Source: Spinacia oleracea (Eukaryota > Streptophyta > Magnoliopsida > Caryophyllales > Amaranthaceae). Taken from it: a stretch of DNA of 64,000 bases. This document shows, one piece after another, positions 1-12,600 of the stretch (within the stretch, counting starts at the first letter, position 1; each line of letters opens with the position of its first letter). A program made the position numbers and the translations under genes. The notes below the pieces were generated by a model. It saw only the letters and a program-made list of their open reading frames with translations. It did not search any database and was not told where the DNA came from. Location: positions 17,446,001 to 17,510,000 of the forward strand of contig NC_079489.1 in NCBI RefSeq assembly GCF_020520425.1, in the 5' to 3' direction.

Positions 1-305
1 TTAGCGACCCTGTCCTCTGTCAAACGGCTACAAAAGTCAGCCTTCAAGCTAACTGGGCTACCCAGAAGCTTGACTCCACCCCTGGGGCGGGCAATACTAG
101 GAGGGAAAAGTGTGGAATCGTAGCTCCTCGAATCAGGAGTAGGCCAAAAGATTTCCGTTTTCTCAACATTTAAATGCAACCCGAATGCTGGACCCTCAGA
201 AGTAATCACCTGCAAAGCCGAAGAAACCAAAGCAGTGTCCCCAATAATGGTACCGTCGTCGAGGTACCAAGCCATGAAATCAAGATTGCATTTGTCGCTG
301 ATCAA
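1..305 (-). pseudogene. Reverse transcriptase fragment, open through the window edge
   Basis: Read on the minus strand from about 305 down to 1, one frame stays open for about 100 codons and runs out of the window. It contains YLDDG (the reverse transcriptase catalytic YxDD box), then GLHLNVEKTEIFWP, typical of the fingers/palm region after the active site, and a VKLLGSPVS segment. This matches the RT-like proteins common in dicot genomes. No start is visible: the upstream side is cut abruptly by an ATT microsatellite, so this is the 3' part of a longer, probably decayed element. I cannot tell whether the part outside the window is intact. Confidence 0.75.
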
Positions 306-306
306 G

Positions 307-374
<68 letters not shown>

Positions 375-376
375 CA
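306..376. repeat. (ATT)n microsatellite
   Basis: About 23 uninterrupted ATT/TTA units. In one frame they read as a long run of tyrosines, which is an artefact of the repeat. It sits exactly where the reverse transcriptase homology stops. Confidence 0.97.
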
Positions 377-419
377 TTAATAACCACACATTATCTATGA
401 AATAATTCGAGAGTTTGGT

Positions 420-1000
420 CTCAAATACTAGTTACTTTACTAAATCAAGATAATCTTTTATTAATCACCAATATATATTATTATATTTGTCCATATTTCA
501 TGTTTCGTCTTCTCGGCCATACATTAGTAGAAGAAAGACTAGAGTCGCCTAAATTATCACTTGTAACAATGTGAAAATGTAACCTTTATCATTTACTAAA
601 ATTCACATACGGTAAACCAGTAATCTCGAACTGTATACGCTTATTCCTTAATTATTTTGTAAAAATATTGTTATATATCATAATTGAATATTTTATGAAT
701 GGTGACCAAATCTAAAGCGAAATTGCCAAATCAAAACTTGAAATTAAACAAGAAAAATCTGATCTACCCCAAAAATATCCGAACTAAACCGAAAAAATCC
801 GATCTGATATGATCTGATCTGAAATGTACCGAACCAATAATGACCCGATCCGATATTGACCCGATCTACCAAATTAAACCCAAAATCCGAATGGACCCGA
901 CCCATACCCGTACCCGATCCGAAGTGAAAGTGACCCAAATTGACCCGATCCGAACCCGAACCAAACGACCCATTTGTCATGTCTAGTTGTCACCACCTTA
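420..1000. repeat. AT-rich spacer with a degenerate CCGAACCCGA/CCGATCTGAT simple repeat
   Basis: From about 755 to 970 the sequence is an irregular array of ACCCGA, CCGATCTGAT and CCGAAC motifs. The 78-residue open frame on the minus strand here is a by-product of the repeat. The flanking sequence is AT-rich without recognisable coding. Confidence 0.6.
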
Positions 1001-2130
1001 AAATCTCTTTTATTTTTATATATTTTAACTTATTTTGTACAATTCTCCCTAAATATTTAATAGAAAAACTTTTAACATTCTTAAAAGTTCAATTAATCAA
1101 TGCTTGATTATTTAGTTCATTGCCCCTTCAACTTTTATATCATCATTATCTAATTTGATTAATAAAAAAAATATTATGCGTCGCACGAGCCATAAAACTA
1201 GTTTTATTAACAACAAAAGTTTACGAAAATTATTTTACGAAGTTTACTAAATTATAAATTTTATGAAAAAGATGAAGATTAAACGAGTAGGACATCCCAA
1301 AATCCAAAAAATTAACCACCGAATCACTTAATTTCTTTTTGTATATAGTGAAAATAACATAACGAAATACAAAGTGTCAATTTTAAGACTTCCTTTTTTT
1401 TAGGGTCTTATACAGTCGCCCACCTTACACATGCTCAGAACCACTCATGCTCGTTTGCATCATTGTATCAACCTCTTACCATTAAGGACATAACATGATT
1501 ATAATCCTTTATAATAGGTGCTTTATTAATATCGTTTACTCATCAATACATTACAGAGCTAGGCATGTTTTGAATTTTGATTAACAAAACAGAACTAATT
1601 TTAAGAACGTGACAGATTTTCGAGGACATCCTTAAATGTACAGATTTTAGACGTAGGTAGTATTTCAATATTCTTAAACAACCTTGATTCCGACAAATGG
1701 AGTAGAAGTTATTGTTTCATACTTGTATCATTAACAACCCTGAATGTTTGTTAGAATAACAACCCACACCAAAAAAAGATTTGGCAACATCCATAAGAAA
1801 GTATAGGCCAAAATAGGATTTTGACTTATATAGTAGTATATGGTACATAAAGTCCTTCAAAAACTCAGCTACCCACAACTCTTTTGAGTGTTCTGAAACG
1901 TTTTTGCTGTTTAAACATGTACCAAAAGTCAAAAACATTATGAATGTTTAATAAATCAGTCATAATTTTCGACCTTTTTAGGACCACAAACCAAGTGATT
2001 TATAGGTTCACAATTGTGGTACCTCAGCAGCTATGAGGATAAAAGAGTGCTTAATAACACTAATGAAAAGCCTAATAAACGTATGTATCAGACAGAATTC
2101 AAGCGTTTGAAAAAGCATGTAAAAACACTA
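1001..2130. other. Intergenic, nothing recognised
   Basis: AT-rich sequence with short unsupported open frames only. A CTAG near 1197, preceded by a short GC-rich stretch, faintly resembles a Helitron 3' end, but no partner end was found. Confidence 0.5.
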
Positions 2131-2260
2131 GGGTGTTGCTGTGTTTACCATTTTTCGGAATCACTTGTGTTGCTGTGTTTACCATTTTTCAGAATCACTC
2201 GTATTTGCAAACTCAAGATTTCGGAATCCCTTGTGTTGCTGTGTTTACCATTTTTCAACT
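2131..2260. repeat. Three-copy tandem repeat around TGTTGCTGTGTTTACC
   Basis: The motif TGTTGCTGTGTTTACCATTT starts at about 2133, 2166 and 2233, each copy followed by TTTC and, in the first two, a GGAATCAC/AGAATCAC tail. The third is separated from the second by about 30 extra bases. It lies beyond the 3' end of the eL38 gene. Confidence 0.85.
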
Positions 2261-2724
2261 TCTGAACCAAATATAAGCACTTCCTTGCTTGCCCTGATGC
2301 TGTTGAAGCTAAACGTAAAACAACAAATATGGCAAAATTAATGCTGTTTCTGTACAACCCCAGCGTTTGATCTCTACTTTGCTAGAAATCTCCAATACAG
2401 AGTACTACACAGCTCTCACTGTAAACCAGGATTGGAAATTATAATGCAAAATAACATAAGAGGTGAATAAAGAGCCTTTACCACTGGTCAACACACCACA
2501 TTCACAATCAAAAGCAAGGAATCATCAATAAACTGGAAATATGAGTAAAAATAACATATGGTCATAAAATAAAGTTTAGGGGCCAAAATCATATCTTTCA
2601 AGCAAGTATGCAACTCGATTAAAAGGATTACAAATCATTGCACTAATTGCAAAGCTTGACAAAACAAAAACAACTGATTTCAATTGCCTAACAGCTACTA
2701 TATGAGAACGGCAACTCCACTTGC

Positions 2725-4392
<1,668 letters not shown>

Positions 4393-4455
4393 GGTGGTTG
4401 AAAGGCGGAGAACTGGGAAGAAGGGAAATGCCGAAGTTGCGCAGTTGTGTAGCTA

Positions 4456-4464
4456 AAACCCTAA
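4456..4464 (-). promoter_or_regulatory. Telo-box AAACCCTAA upstream of RPL38
   Basis: AAACCCTAA lies 64 bp upstream of the eL38 start codon, near the expected transcription start or in the 5' leader. Telo-boxes near the start of transcription are common in plant ribosomal protein genes and act with site II elements in growth-linked expression (family knowledge; not shown for this gene). Confidence 0.75.
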
Positions 4465-4509
4465 TAAAGGAGAGAGAAAGGGTTGATAAACTGTGAACAT
4501 TCTATTGTT

Positions 4510-4585
4510 TGGGCTTTTCTAGTAGTGGTGGTATCATTTTTGGGCTAACACATTCGAGATATTGCTACCAAAAAATATTTGGGCT
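4510..4585 (-). promoter_or_regulatory. Three site II-like TGGGCT motifs upstream of RPL38
   Basis: TGGGCT occurs at 4510-4515, 4541-4546 and 4580-4585, that is 118-195 bp upstream of the eL38 ATG. TGGGCC/T is the TCP-binding site II core found together with telo-boxes in plant translation-gene promoters. Three copies within 76 bp of AT-rich sequence support a regulatory role. Confidence 0.65.
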
Positions 4586-4880
4586 CTTAGTCTTTTACAG
4601 TGGAATTGGTGCAATAACCTCTCTATTTATTTTTTTTAATTTTAAAGTTGTAAAAAAGGCATACGAATTATCAATCAATACGTATTTAAAAAACATAACC
4701 ATCATCATTTCAATGACACATAAACAATCCCATCTTGAAGACACATGTTCAAACCTTATTAGTCTTTCTATTTACTTTTTGTTATAAAAAAATAATGGTC
4801 ATTCATTATTCCACTTTATTGCTATTAGTTTTCATGTAGAGTACTACTAATCCCAGTCTCTTTGATTTATTAGAATTATA

Positions 4881-5200
4881 CTCCCTATGTCTCATATTAT
4901 ACCCCCGTTGACTAAAGACACGAGTTTTAAGGAAAATGGAATATAGTACACGAAAAATTGGAATATAAACCGTTGATAATTGATTTGTATGAGAAAGTGG
5001 AATATATTACATAGAAAAGGGAATATAGTACATAAAGAATTGAAATATAGTACATGGGGAAGTTTTGTTGGGTTTTCAATGCATATTAAATTAATATAGT
5101 ACATGGGAAAATGAAAAGGTTAATGGCCAAAAATAGAAACATGACTATAATTTTGGGACGCTCGAAATAGAAACAAAATTATAAAATGGGACGGAGGGAG
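4881..5200. mobile_element. Stowaway-like MITE with CTCCCT terminal repeats
   Basis: Begins CTCCCTATGTCTCATATTAT after TA and ends TTATAAAATGGGACGGAGGG before AG|TA. These are inverted termini of the Stowaway type flanked by the TA target duplication. The interior is AT-rich and non-coding. Confidence 0.75.
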
Positions 5201-5465
5201 TACCAAAAATTAAGATCAACACTCAACTTGATTATGCCTAATAACCGTCACCTACTTCATCTTTCCCATTCTCCGACTTCCCATTAACTCTCCAACTTTA
5301 ATTATTTTCCATGTCAATTTAATTCAATCCCCAAATCTTCTACCCTTCTCCTGTAGCTTTCATTCAAAAGTTAACCTCCCACTAATAGACTTTTTGACTG
5401 GTCCGTTTTAAAACGGTAGGAGATTATAGTGTTTTTTAATTCAACATTTCAATGTTTATTTTCAT
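5155..5465. repeat. Tandem duplication, copy 1
   Basis: This block starts with GGGACGCTCGAAATAGAAA, contains the right end of the adjacent MITE, and runs through CCCACTAATAG and AACGGTAGGAG to TTCAACATTTC. It is repeated in direct orientation at 5549-5846 with scattered substitutions and a short deletion. Confidence 0.85.
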
Positions 5466-5548
5466 GCATGCAATTCAAGTTGTAGTACCACCCCACCCCA
5501 CCCCTACCCCCCTCTCTAAGCACATTATTCTTGATTTTTCTTAATTAT

Positions 5549-5846
5549 GGGACGCTCGAAATAGAAATAGGACTATAGAAATGAGACAGAGGGAGTACCA
5601 AAAATTAGGATCGATACTCAACTTAATTATGCCTAAACAATCGTCCCGTTCTTCATCTTCCCATTAACTCTCCAACCTTAATTAGTTTAAATGTCAATTT
5701 AATTCAATCCCCAAATCTTCTCTCTTTCTCCCGTAGAGTTCATTCAAAATTTAACCTCCCACTAATAGGATTTTAACTGATCCTTTTTGAAACGGTAGGA
5801 GGTTATAGGGTGTTTTAATTCAACATTTCGATTGTTTATTTTCTTA
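5549..5846. repeat. Tandem duplication, copy 2
   Basis: Direct repeat of 5155-5465, sharing GGGACGCTCGAAATAGAAA, GGGAGTACCAAAAATTA, AATTCAATCCCCAAATCTTC and CCTCCCACTAATAG in the same order. An 83-bp spacer with a CCCCACCCC-rich patch separates the copies. Confidence 0.85.
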
Positions 5847-5879
5847 ATCATATTGGAAGTATGTTGTTTTTTTTTCTTG

Positions 5880-6597
5880 CTTAATTAGTAGCAATTCATT
5901 TTGCAGAGAAGGAGAATCTTATACTGTAGGGTTTCCATGCAAATGATTAAAGGTGGGTAAATCGTCTTCAACATTTTGAGCCTTTTAGGTGGTTTATTTG
6001 TATATGTTTGTTGTTAGGGAACTTAAATTTAGTTTTAATTCTCCTATACGAATTTTTTTGTCAATATAGTTCAATATTTAAAATTTGTTAAGCATTTCCC
6101 TTAATTGGATATCATGAGTATAGTCGTACACTGTAACAGTTTTGTTTGATTTTTGTACAAATGATATGTTATTGGTGGTAATAGGTGATTGAAAGTGGAT
6201 CTATTTTTTCAGGGGACATGAACATAAGTAGAAAAATGTAATGATTAAAAAGACAAGAGTTCACAGGCCGTAAAGTTTTATCATTGTCATTTGGTTTAAA
6301 CACCTTCTAACACCCGCTTAAAACAACATAATTTCTAAACTCCATTGCACTACCAACATATAACCAGTCCGTTCATCAAACGGGCCCGAACCTAATTAAA
6401 GTTAAAAAAGCACCGAAAAAATTAAAACGTAATAAACATAGATCACCATAAAAAACAAGTCAAATATTCCCTCAATTCAAAATTAGTTTTTACATAATTA
6501 CATTTATCAGGATACATGGTATTACCAAGTTGTTTGGTTACTTAATACAAAATATTATTTTATTCAAAAAATAGATGTGAAAGGAGATAATAAAGTA
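5880..6597. other. Intergenic, nothing recognised
   Basis: AT-rich, no convincing coding potential, no transposon ends identified. Confidence 0.5.
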
Positions 6598-7322
6598 TCT
6601 ATGCTAATATATTAAAAGGCATTTTTGAGAACGTATACGTGTCACGTATATCCCTCCTTATTACGCCATGTCACCACTAATCAGCATCATGACATGTCAT
6701 TGACAACCAAAAAACATGTAGCAAGGATCGAACACCTAACCTCTTTGTTAAATGTTGCACTTCCTACCATCTTAACCAACTACAACTTATGTTATATTTT
6801 CTATATAAACATATATGTTCTTTTACAATAAATAACAAATTGAATAAAATTGAATGCAAAAAAAAAGAGAATGATTACTTCATTTATAAATATACAATAA
6901 TTATATTCCTAGATTAAGCCTCAAAAACAAAAAATAAGCCCGGGGTAAGAGGAGAAACATTGACGGTTAGTAATTATAGAACAACATACATGCACACGGG
7001 TGCACCGTGAACTCTCTCACATTTTCTCCTTACATGTGAGGAGAAAATGTGATAGGGACCACCAATGGGTATAAAAGTGCCATTGGGTAGACGATGAACT
7101 AATAATGTCCAGAGTAATGAATCAACTAATGATGAAGAAAAGGATCCGACTTTGTTTTGAATTTCGGATGTGGGGTTTTAGCTTGGGAATGTTGCTAATC
7201 GACCGCTAATCTTGTGTCACCACCATAATTCTATGACGACACCATTTATGTTGGCGCATATTTACAACAAATAAATCCGAATAAAATTCAAAACTCGGGG
7301 CAAGGCCCGGGCCACACACTAG
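6598..7322 (+). mobile_element. Non-autonomous Helitron, family 1, copy 1
   Basis: Starts TCTATGCTAATATATTAAAA after A and ends CCCGGGCCACACACTAG before T, the A|TC...CTAG|T insertion signature of Helitrons. A GGGCAAGGCCCGGGCC palindromic stretch just before CTAG fits the 3' hairpin. Antisense to the Helitron it carries a tRNA-like promoter module: the complements of TGGTTAAGATGG (box A, 6767-6778) and GGTGTTCGATCC (box B, 6725-6736). The inverted copy at 8540-9201 carries the same module in the same relative orientation. No Rep/helicase ORF is present. Confidence 0.85.
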
Positions 7323-7516
7323 TTATTTTACTTAAAAGTAGATGTTATAAAATATGATGAAGTATTTATTCATTTTAATTGAATATGAGAGAGTGTGCGA
7401 CTCTAACTTTTTGGTAATGAAAATAAGAGGTATTAAAATAATTGTGGGGTCTTTCCAAAATAGAAGTATAAAAAATACTCCATATTATAGAACATATGAA
7501 AATGGGAAGTTTAATA

Positions 7517-7775
7517 CTCCCTCCGTCTCGAAATACACGCACCGGTTTGACTTTTTGCACTATTCACATAATTCACTTTTACCCTATTTTATTTCTAGTA
7601 TATGAAAACAAAAGTTAGCATATAATATATTGTTCGCTTCATCTTAACATATATTTTCAAAATATTAATATTTCATAAGTTTTTATAATATGTAGTTAAA
7701 GATATTGGTGGTCAAAGTTGTGCATTGGCAAGCGTGTCGACTCGAACCGGTGCGAGTATTCTGGGACAGAGGGAG
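7517..7775. mobile_element. Stowaway-like MITE (259 bp)
   Basis: TA-flanked; begins CTCCCTCCGTCTCGAAATAC and ends GTATTCTGGGACAGAGGGAG. The interior, with a GTTTGACTTTTTGCAC-type stretch followed by TATTCACATA, matches the 258-bp element at 36259-36516, so the two belong to one family. Confidence 0.85.
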
Positions 7776-7886
7776 TAATTAACGTGGGACAAAGGGTATT
7801 AATTTGTATGTTGGACTTTTTCTTTGAAGAAAAAACACAATATCATTAATAACTGGAAAATTTGCAAACTACTACCTAGACATTTA

Positions 7887-8111
7887 GGCTCCGTTCTATT
7901 CGACTTATTTTATCTGAACTTATATGAACTTAACTAAACTTATCTGAACTTATTTTATCTAAAACAAACTTATTTTGTCTGAAATAGGCTTATTTTGTGC
8001 TTAAAAATGTCTGCAAAAAACTTAATTTTCTGAACTTATCTGAACTTAATTAAACTTATCTGAACTTATTTTGTCTGAAACAAGTCAAAATAAGTCGAAC
8101 ATAACATAGAC
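7887..8111. mobile_element. Tourist-like (PIF/Harbinger) MITE with TTATCTGAAC array, copy 1
   Basis: Flanked by TTA on both sides. It starts GGCTCCGTTCTATTCGACTT and ends AAGTCGAACATAACATAGAC, imperfect inverted repeats. The interior is built from repeats of a ten-base TTATCTGAAC-like unit on both sides of a centre. A 285-bp sister copy lies at 28908-29192. Confidence 0.82.
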
Positions 8112-8539
8112 TTAGTGACTTTATAAATTACTACTCCGTACTTAACTTGTTAAAAGTTGTCAATTACTACTTAGGTATTTAGTTATTGTTGACAATTACT
8201 ACCTTAGCTCATATTTCGGCAAGTCAATCGTTAATCATACTTTAATTATTTAATTAATTAAAATTTTTTTAAAAAATAAAAAAATATCATTACTCCATCA
8301 TATTTTTAATTAATTTTTTAAAAGTTCACAAAAATATTTCATAATACGGAGTAATCATACTTAATACTTCTCTTTTTTAAACAAAAATTAAATTTTATTA
8401 ATTAGTTAAAATAATTGAAGTACAATTAACTATTGATTATGATATGATTAGTGACTAATTGGCCGAAATATGGGCTAAGTTAGTAATTGACAACAATAAT
8501 AAAACACCTAGGCAGTAATTAACAACTTTTAACAAGCAA

Positions 8540-9201
8540 CTAGTGTGTGGCCCGGGCGATGCCCTGGTTGCTACATTGAGTAGTTAAAATTTTAGATTTT
8601 TCTTGAACTCAATATTTGACCAAAGTACTTGTATTCCGCAGAATGAAAAACATGTATTAATTTCGTCAACTACACAGACACACTATGTCATTTATCATGC
8701 CAATTAAGTAAATTTTCAATTAGATCCTCATATAATTTATATACTAATTTTTCTCGTGGAACTAAGTGCGTCAAATTACTTAACACCAATTTTTAGATAT
8801 ATATGCAGCTACAGGGCACTCCTACAGTTGATGCTTATGAGACTTATGACATCATGTTTTCTTCATGGTTGTCATAATGCTTTAATTATTATCATTTTTC
8901 CAAAATAGTCCATAGAAATTAAAAAGTCACGTAAAAAAATAGTTGTTTAAGACTTCATGTTAACATTTATTTATAAATTAATGTGAAGATATAAACCACA
9001 ATTGGTAGTTGGTTAAGATGGTAATGAGAGCTATCATTCACACTTAAGGTCTGGTGTTCGAACCTCATTGTGTTAATTTTTGGTTGTCCATGTGATAATA
9101 TGACATAACACTTGACAAGTGTATGATGTGGCATAATGGGGGGAGATTATTACATGGCACATAGACGTTTTTCACAACGCCTTTTAATATATTAGTATAG
9201 A
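8540..9201 (-). mobile_element. Non-autonomous Helitron, family 1, copy 2 (inverted)
   Basis: On the minus strand it starts TCTATACTAATATATTAAAA after A and ends GCCCGGGCCACACACTAG before T. It is the inverted relative of 6598-7322. A tRNA-like module lies antisense to the Helitron: TGGTTAAGATGG at 9010-9021 (box A) and GGTGTTCGAACC at 9053-9064 (box B). It sits in the right arm of the 7855-9254 MULE. Confidence 0.85.
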
Positions 9202-9254
9202 TGTATTAATTTACAAAGTCACTAAAGACTTAGGTAATAATTGGCAAATTTTCC

Positions 9255-9615
9255 TTAATAAATAGTCATACAACGTCCAAAGTGATAAAATAAATCTGTA
9301 ACCATGTATCAACCATTCTCTGGCCTTATATTAAACTATTAACTATTTCAATGCCAATATTTTTTTTGGATGCCAAGATGGTAATTTTTTTTATTTTAAA
9401 TAAATATACTCCCTCCTTTTCTTTTTTATTCTTATTTACTTTTTATTTCGAGATGTTTCTGAAAGTTCTACTTACTTTTTTATATATATATATAATTAAT
9501 GTCTTTTAAAGTTCGATTTTAAACTTAATATTTTATAAAACTTCTTCTGAAAGTTACCACCTTTTATTTATCAAAAAGTTGAAAGTTACCATCACTAAAC
9601 AAAAAAAGGCGGTAG
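9255..9615. other. AT-rich spacer with a lone MITE-like end
   Basis: CTCCCTCC near 9410 resembles a Stowaway terminus, but no opposite end was found. Nothing else is recognised before the old LTR begins near 9616. Confidence 0.5.
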
Positions 9616-12600
9616 CTATAACGCCATAATAATTTTTTTGCTTTTCTAAAACATTTTTCTTTAATTAATAAAAGGAATTACTAGAATATTACTGTCATCG
9701 TGATAACGGTTAAGACTAAGTACTAGAACTACGCGACGGAACTAATTAACTTCAAAACATAATAAAATAGTTAATGGCCTCCTTTTACAAATTGGAACCA
9801 TGAAGGCCCAAATCCAAAATTCAACTTAATTAAAATCCACTAACCAACAAGTTATGTCTAGACATTTATTAAAAGAGTTAAAACATGCAAATGGAAAAGC
9901 TCTCAACCTCCCAATCCCGAATGCCGACTTTACTTTACTTGCAAGCTACCTCTAGAAATCCTGCATAGAAATTACTACTCGCCAACAAAGCAAGTGCAAT
10001 GAGGGATCACCGTAGGGTCATTATGGAATAGGCCATGACCAAAAACACATGAACACACGTAATCAACTAAGTTGAGTACTTACAAGCTAAAGCAATCATA
10101 GGAACTAATCACGCTGCACTTCGAAGTAATTAAATAACTTTCACATGCGTAAGCCACATCCTTAAACCAATTCAACACTATTGAAATCATACACAACAAG
10201 ACATTGACTCATGACATGACTCTTGACTTTACAATTTAAGTAAAGCTTTGGAATAAGCATCGAACGAGTTTCCTTCCTCCTTGTGTCTAAAATGGGCTAG
10301 TGTTGGAAGCTACCCATACACTAAATAAATAATAACCTAGCTTGGTCACAAAGTACGACGGAATTTCAGCACGTGAAAGAATGATACAAAGTCTTGTATC
10401 ACCATTAAAAGCCCACGAAACTAACACCGAGTATTCCCCCTATATGTTCATACTCGAGGTGCATATTGTAATACCTCGTATTTTTAAGTAATTATAAATA
10501 TATTTTATTATATTTATAAAGCATTTTTATTATTTTAGGAATTTACATAAATGTATTTATTAATCAAAATGTATTTATTATTTTAATTAATTATGAAGCG
10601 AATTTAATTTTCAAGATGGGAATTTATTTAGGTTTTGAAATTAAAACGATTTGAATTATTCTAAATCCTAATCCAATTTTTATAAGGAGCTAGCCCAAGT
10701 GAATAATTCAATAGTCTCTTCATTTCTAGCCCAAACAAACTAAAGCAAGCCCAACTTTGATTTAATGAATCCCAAAAGGAGTTTCCCTAAAACCTAACCT
10801 CTCAAGGGAGACAAACCCTAAAAATACCCCCTTGATACCTCACAAATCCCCACTTATTTTATAAACCCTCAAATTCTCTCTCCTCTCTCTTTCTTCTTCT
10901 CCACGCCACCCCTCCCTCTCATCTCTTCCCTTTCGTGCTCCCAGCCCAAACAGTGCAGCCCTGTGCCCAGCCGTGCCCTCGTTGTTGTTGCTGCTTGCTG
11001 CTGCCTCGTCGATGCACACCCTCGCTAGTCAGCGCCCATCGCTGCTCTCCTTCCCCTTCCCGTGCGCGCCCCTCCTGCTCCGCCCGCACACCCGCGTGCA
11101 CTCACAAACAACAACAAATGCATTGTTGTGTTGTGCCGCGCACCACCGGCCGTTCCTTTGCTCTCTTTTTGCGTCCGGTTATATTAACCAAAGTAACGGT
11201 GCCGTATTATAAGCCGACTTAGTATAATTCCTCTTCTTCCTAATCTTCTCTATTTTAAATTATGTTTTAAATTATGATTAATATTGGATTTTGATTGATT
11301 ATTATGCTGGGATTGGTTATGAATTCCAAAGTCGAGGATTTTGATGATTAGAATGTTGAGGACAAATTTTGATTGAAGGACATCAATTTTCAGATTTAGA
11401 TTATTAAATAAAGTTTCAATTTTAAGGGTTTTAATGATTGTAATGATGATTTAGGGTTAAGATTTTGGCTTAAACCTTATGACTAATTGATTAAAATAAT
11501 TAGATGAAAATTTTAATTATGGTAATCAATTATAGTTTTAAGATTCGTTTTAAGACTTAAAGTGTCAAAATTTAATGGTTTTAAGCATGAAATTAATTAA
11601 AATTCATGCTAGGGTTTTAAACGGTTAATTGAAATTATTACTTTAACGATTAACAATTAACAATTGATTTCTAATTAGTTCAAGCGTTTTAAAACTAAAT
11701 AAAGTTGCTGAAAATTTAATGAACATGGATAATAATTAAGTTTCATTATTTTAATGATAGAAGGAGATTTCTAATTTAGTGGATTGAATCACAAAGTGGC
11801 CCTCGTACTTAGGTATTCAAAGTACGTACAAGTTTAGGGTGACCACCTTAATTTGATGGGAATTCATGTGGTGATTTTATGTTGTGATTCATGTACTTGA
11901 AATATTGATGGATTCATGTTTGATTGTGTGAGAAAGCATGTTTTGGATATTATTTATGTTTGTTGAATGGAAGTGAACAAGCATGTTATGATTGGGTATG
12001 TTTGTTGAATGTAAATAACAAGCATGTTGTCCAAGTATGGTTATGCATGTATGGTTTATTCGCATGCAAGGAATAATTTATGCTAGTGTACGTAATGTCT
12101 AGCATTTTATGAGCCAAGTATATTGTGCCTAGTTGCACCATTTTTGTTTACCACATATAAAGGGTATGCTCATGTAAGCCACCACATGTGTAGGGTAGAC
12201 TTTCGAGTCATGTTTATTAAGTACATATGAAGGGTGTGCTCACGTAAGCCACCGCATATGTAGAATGAGTCAAGGTGAATTGTATTAAGGATTATTCGTG
12301 CCTAGTGCACAACTCGCATGTTAACAGGCATGTCGTGGACTAAACAGTATGTTGAGAAGGAACAATGAGAGTAATTTCACTTGAGTCTTGAATGTTTGAT
12401 CACAAGCCCTAATGATCTTAAAAGGAGTATTGTTTGGTTGTTCGTTTATCAAATGCTTTGATTGATTAGGTATTGAGTCGGCTTTGTGAATAAAATATTA
12501 ATAAACGTAAAATGCAACCTGAATAAGCTTCAAAACTCTTGGAACGTATATACATTGAGTATGAACAATGGGGGGTACCTTCTCAAGGGGTTTGTAGTCC

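Larger units (their letters stand above)
7855..9254. mobile_element. MULE-type element (about 510 bp) interrupted by a Tourist MITE and a Helitron
   Basis: The outer termini are GGAAAATTTGCAAACTACTA and the inverted TAATAATTGGCAAATTTTCC, flanked by 9-bp duplications TTAATAACT (7846-7854) and TTAATAAAT (9255-9263, one mismatch). Nine-base duplications and long inverted ends are Mutator-like hallmarks. Within it, 8147-8230 and 8455-8536 are inverted copies of each other (CTTGTTAAAAGTTGT... and its complement). The left arm is split by a Tourist MITE at 7887-8111, and the right arm by a Helitron at 8540-9201. Removing both gives a miniature element of about 510 bp with arms of more than 100 bp. 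No transposase is present. Confidence 0.82.

Noticed and set aside
174-380. Open frame with a long tyrosine run
   Set aside because: Produced by the ATT microsatellite; the non-repeat part is antisense to the reverse transcriptase fragment.
744-980. 78-residue frame on the minus strand
   Set aside because: Reads through a degenerate CCGAACCCGA simple repeat; no motif.
1180-1200. Possible Helitron 3' end (CTAG after a GC-rich stretch)
   Set aside because: The hairpin is very short and no TC start was found upstream.
6720-6790. tRNA gene on the minus strand
   Set aside because: Box A- and box B-like motifs are present, but the sequence does not fold into a full cloverleaf by eye and is repeated in a sister Helitron.
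9408-9480. Stowaway-like terminus CTCCCTCC
   Set aside because: No matching inverted end within a plausible distance.
10919-11222. Overlapping open frames in a GC-rich patch
   Set aside because: They lie inside a solo LTR, overlap on both strands, and have biased low-complexity composition.
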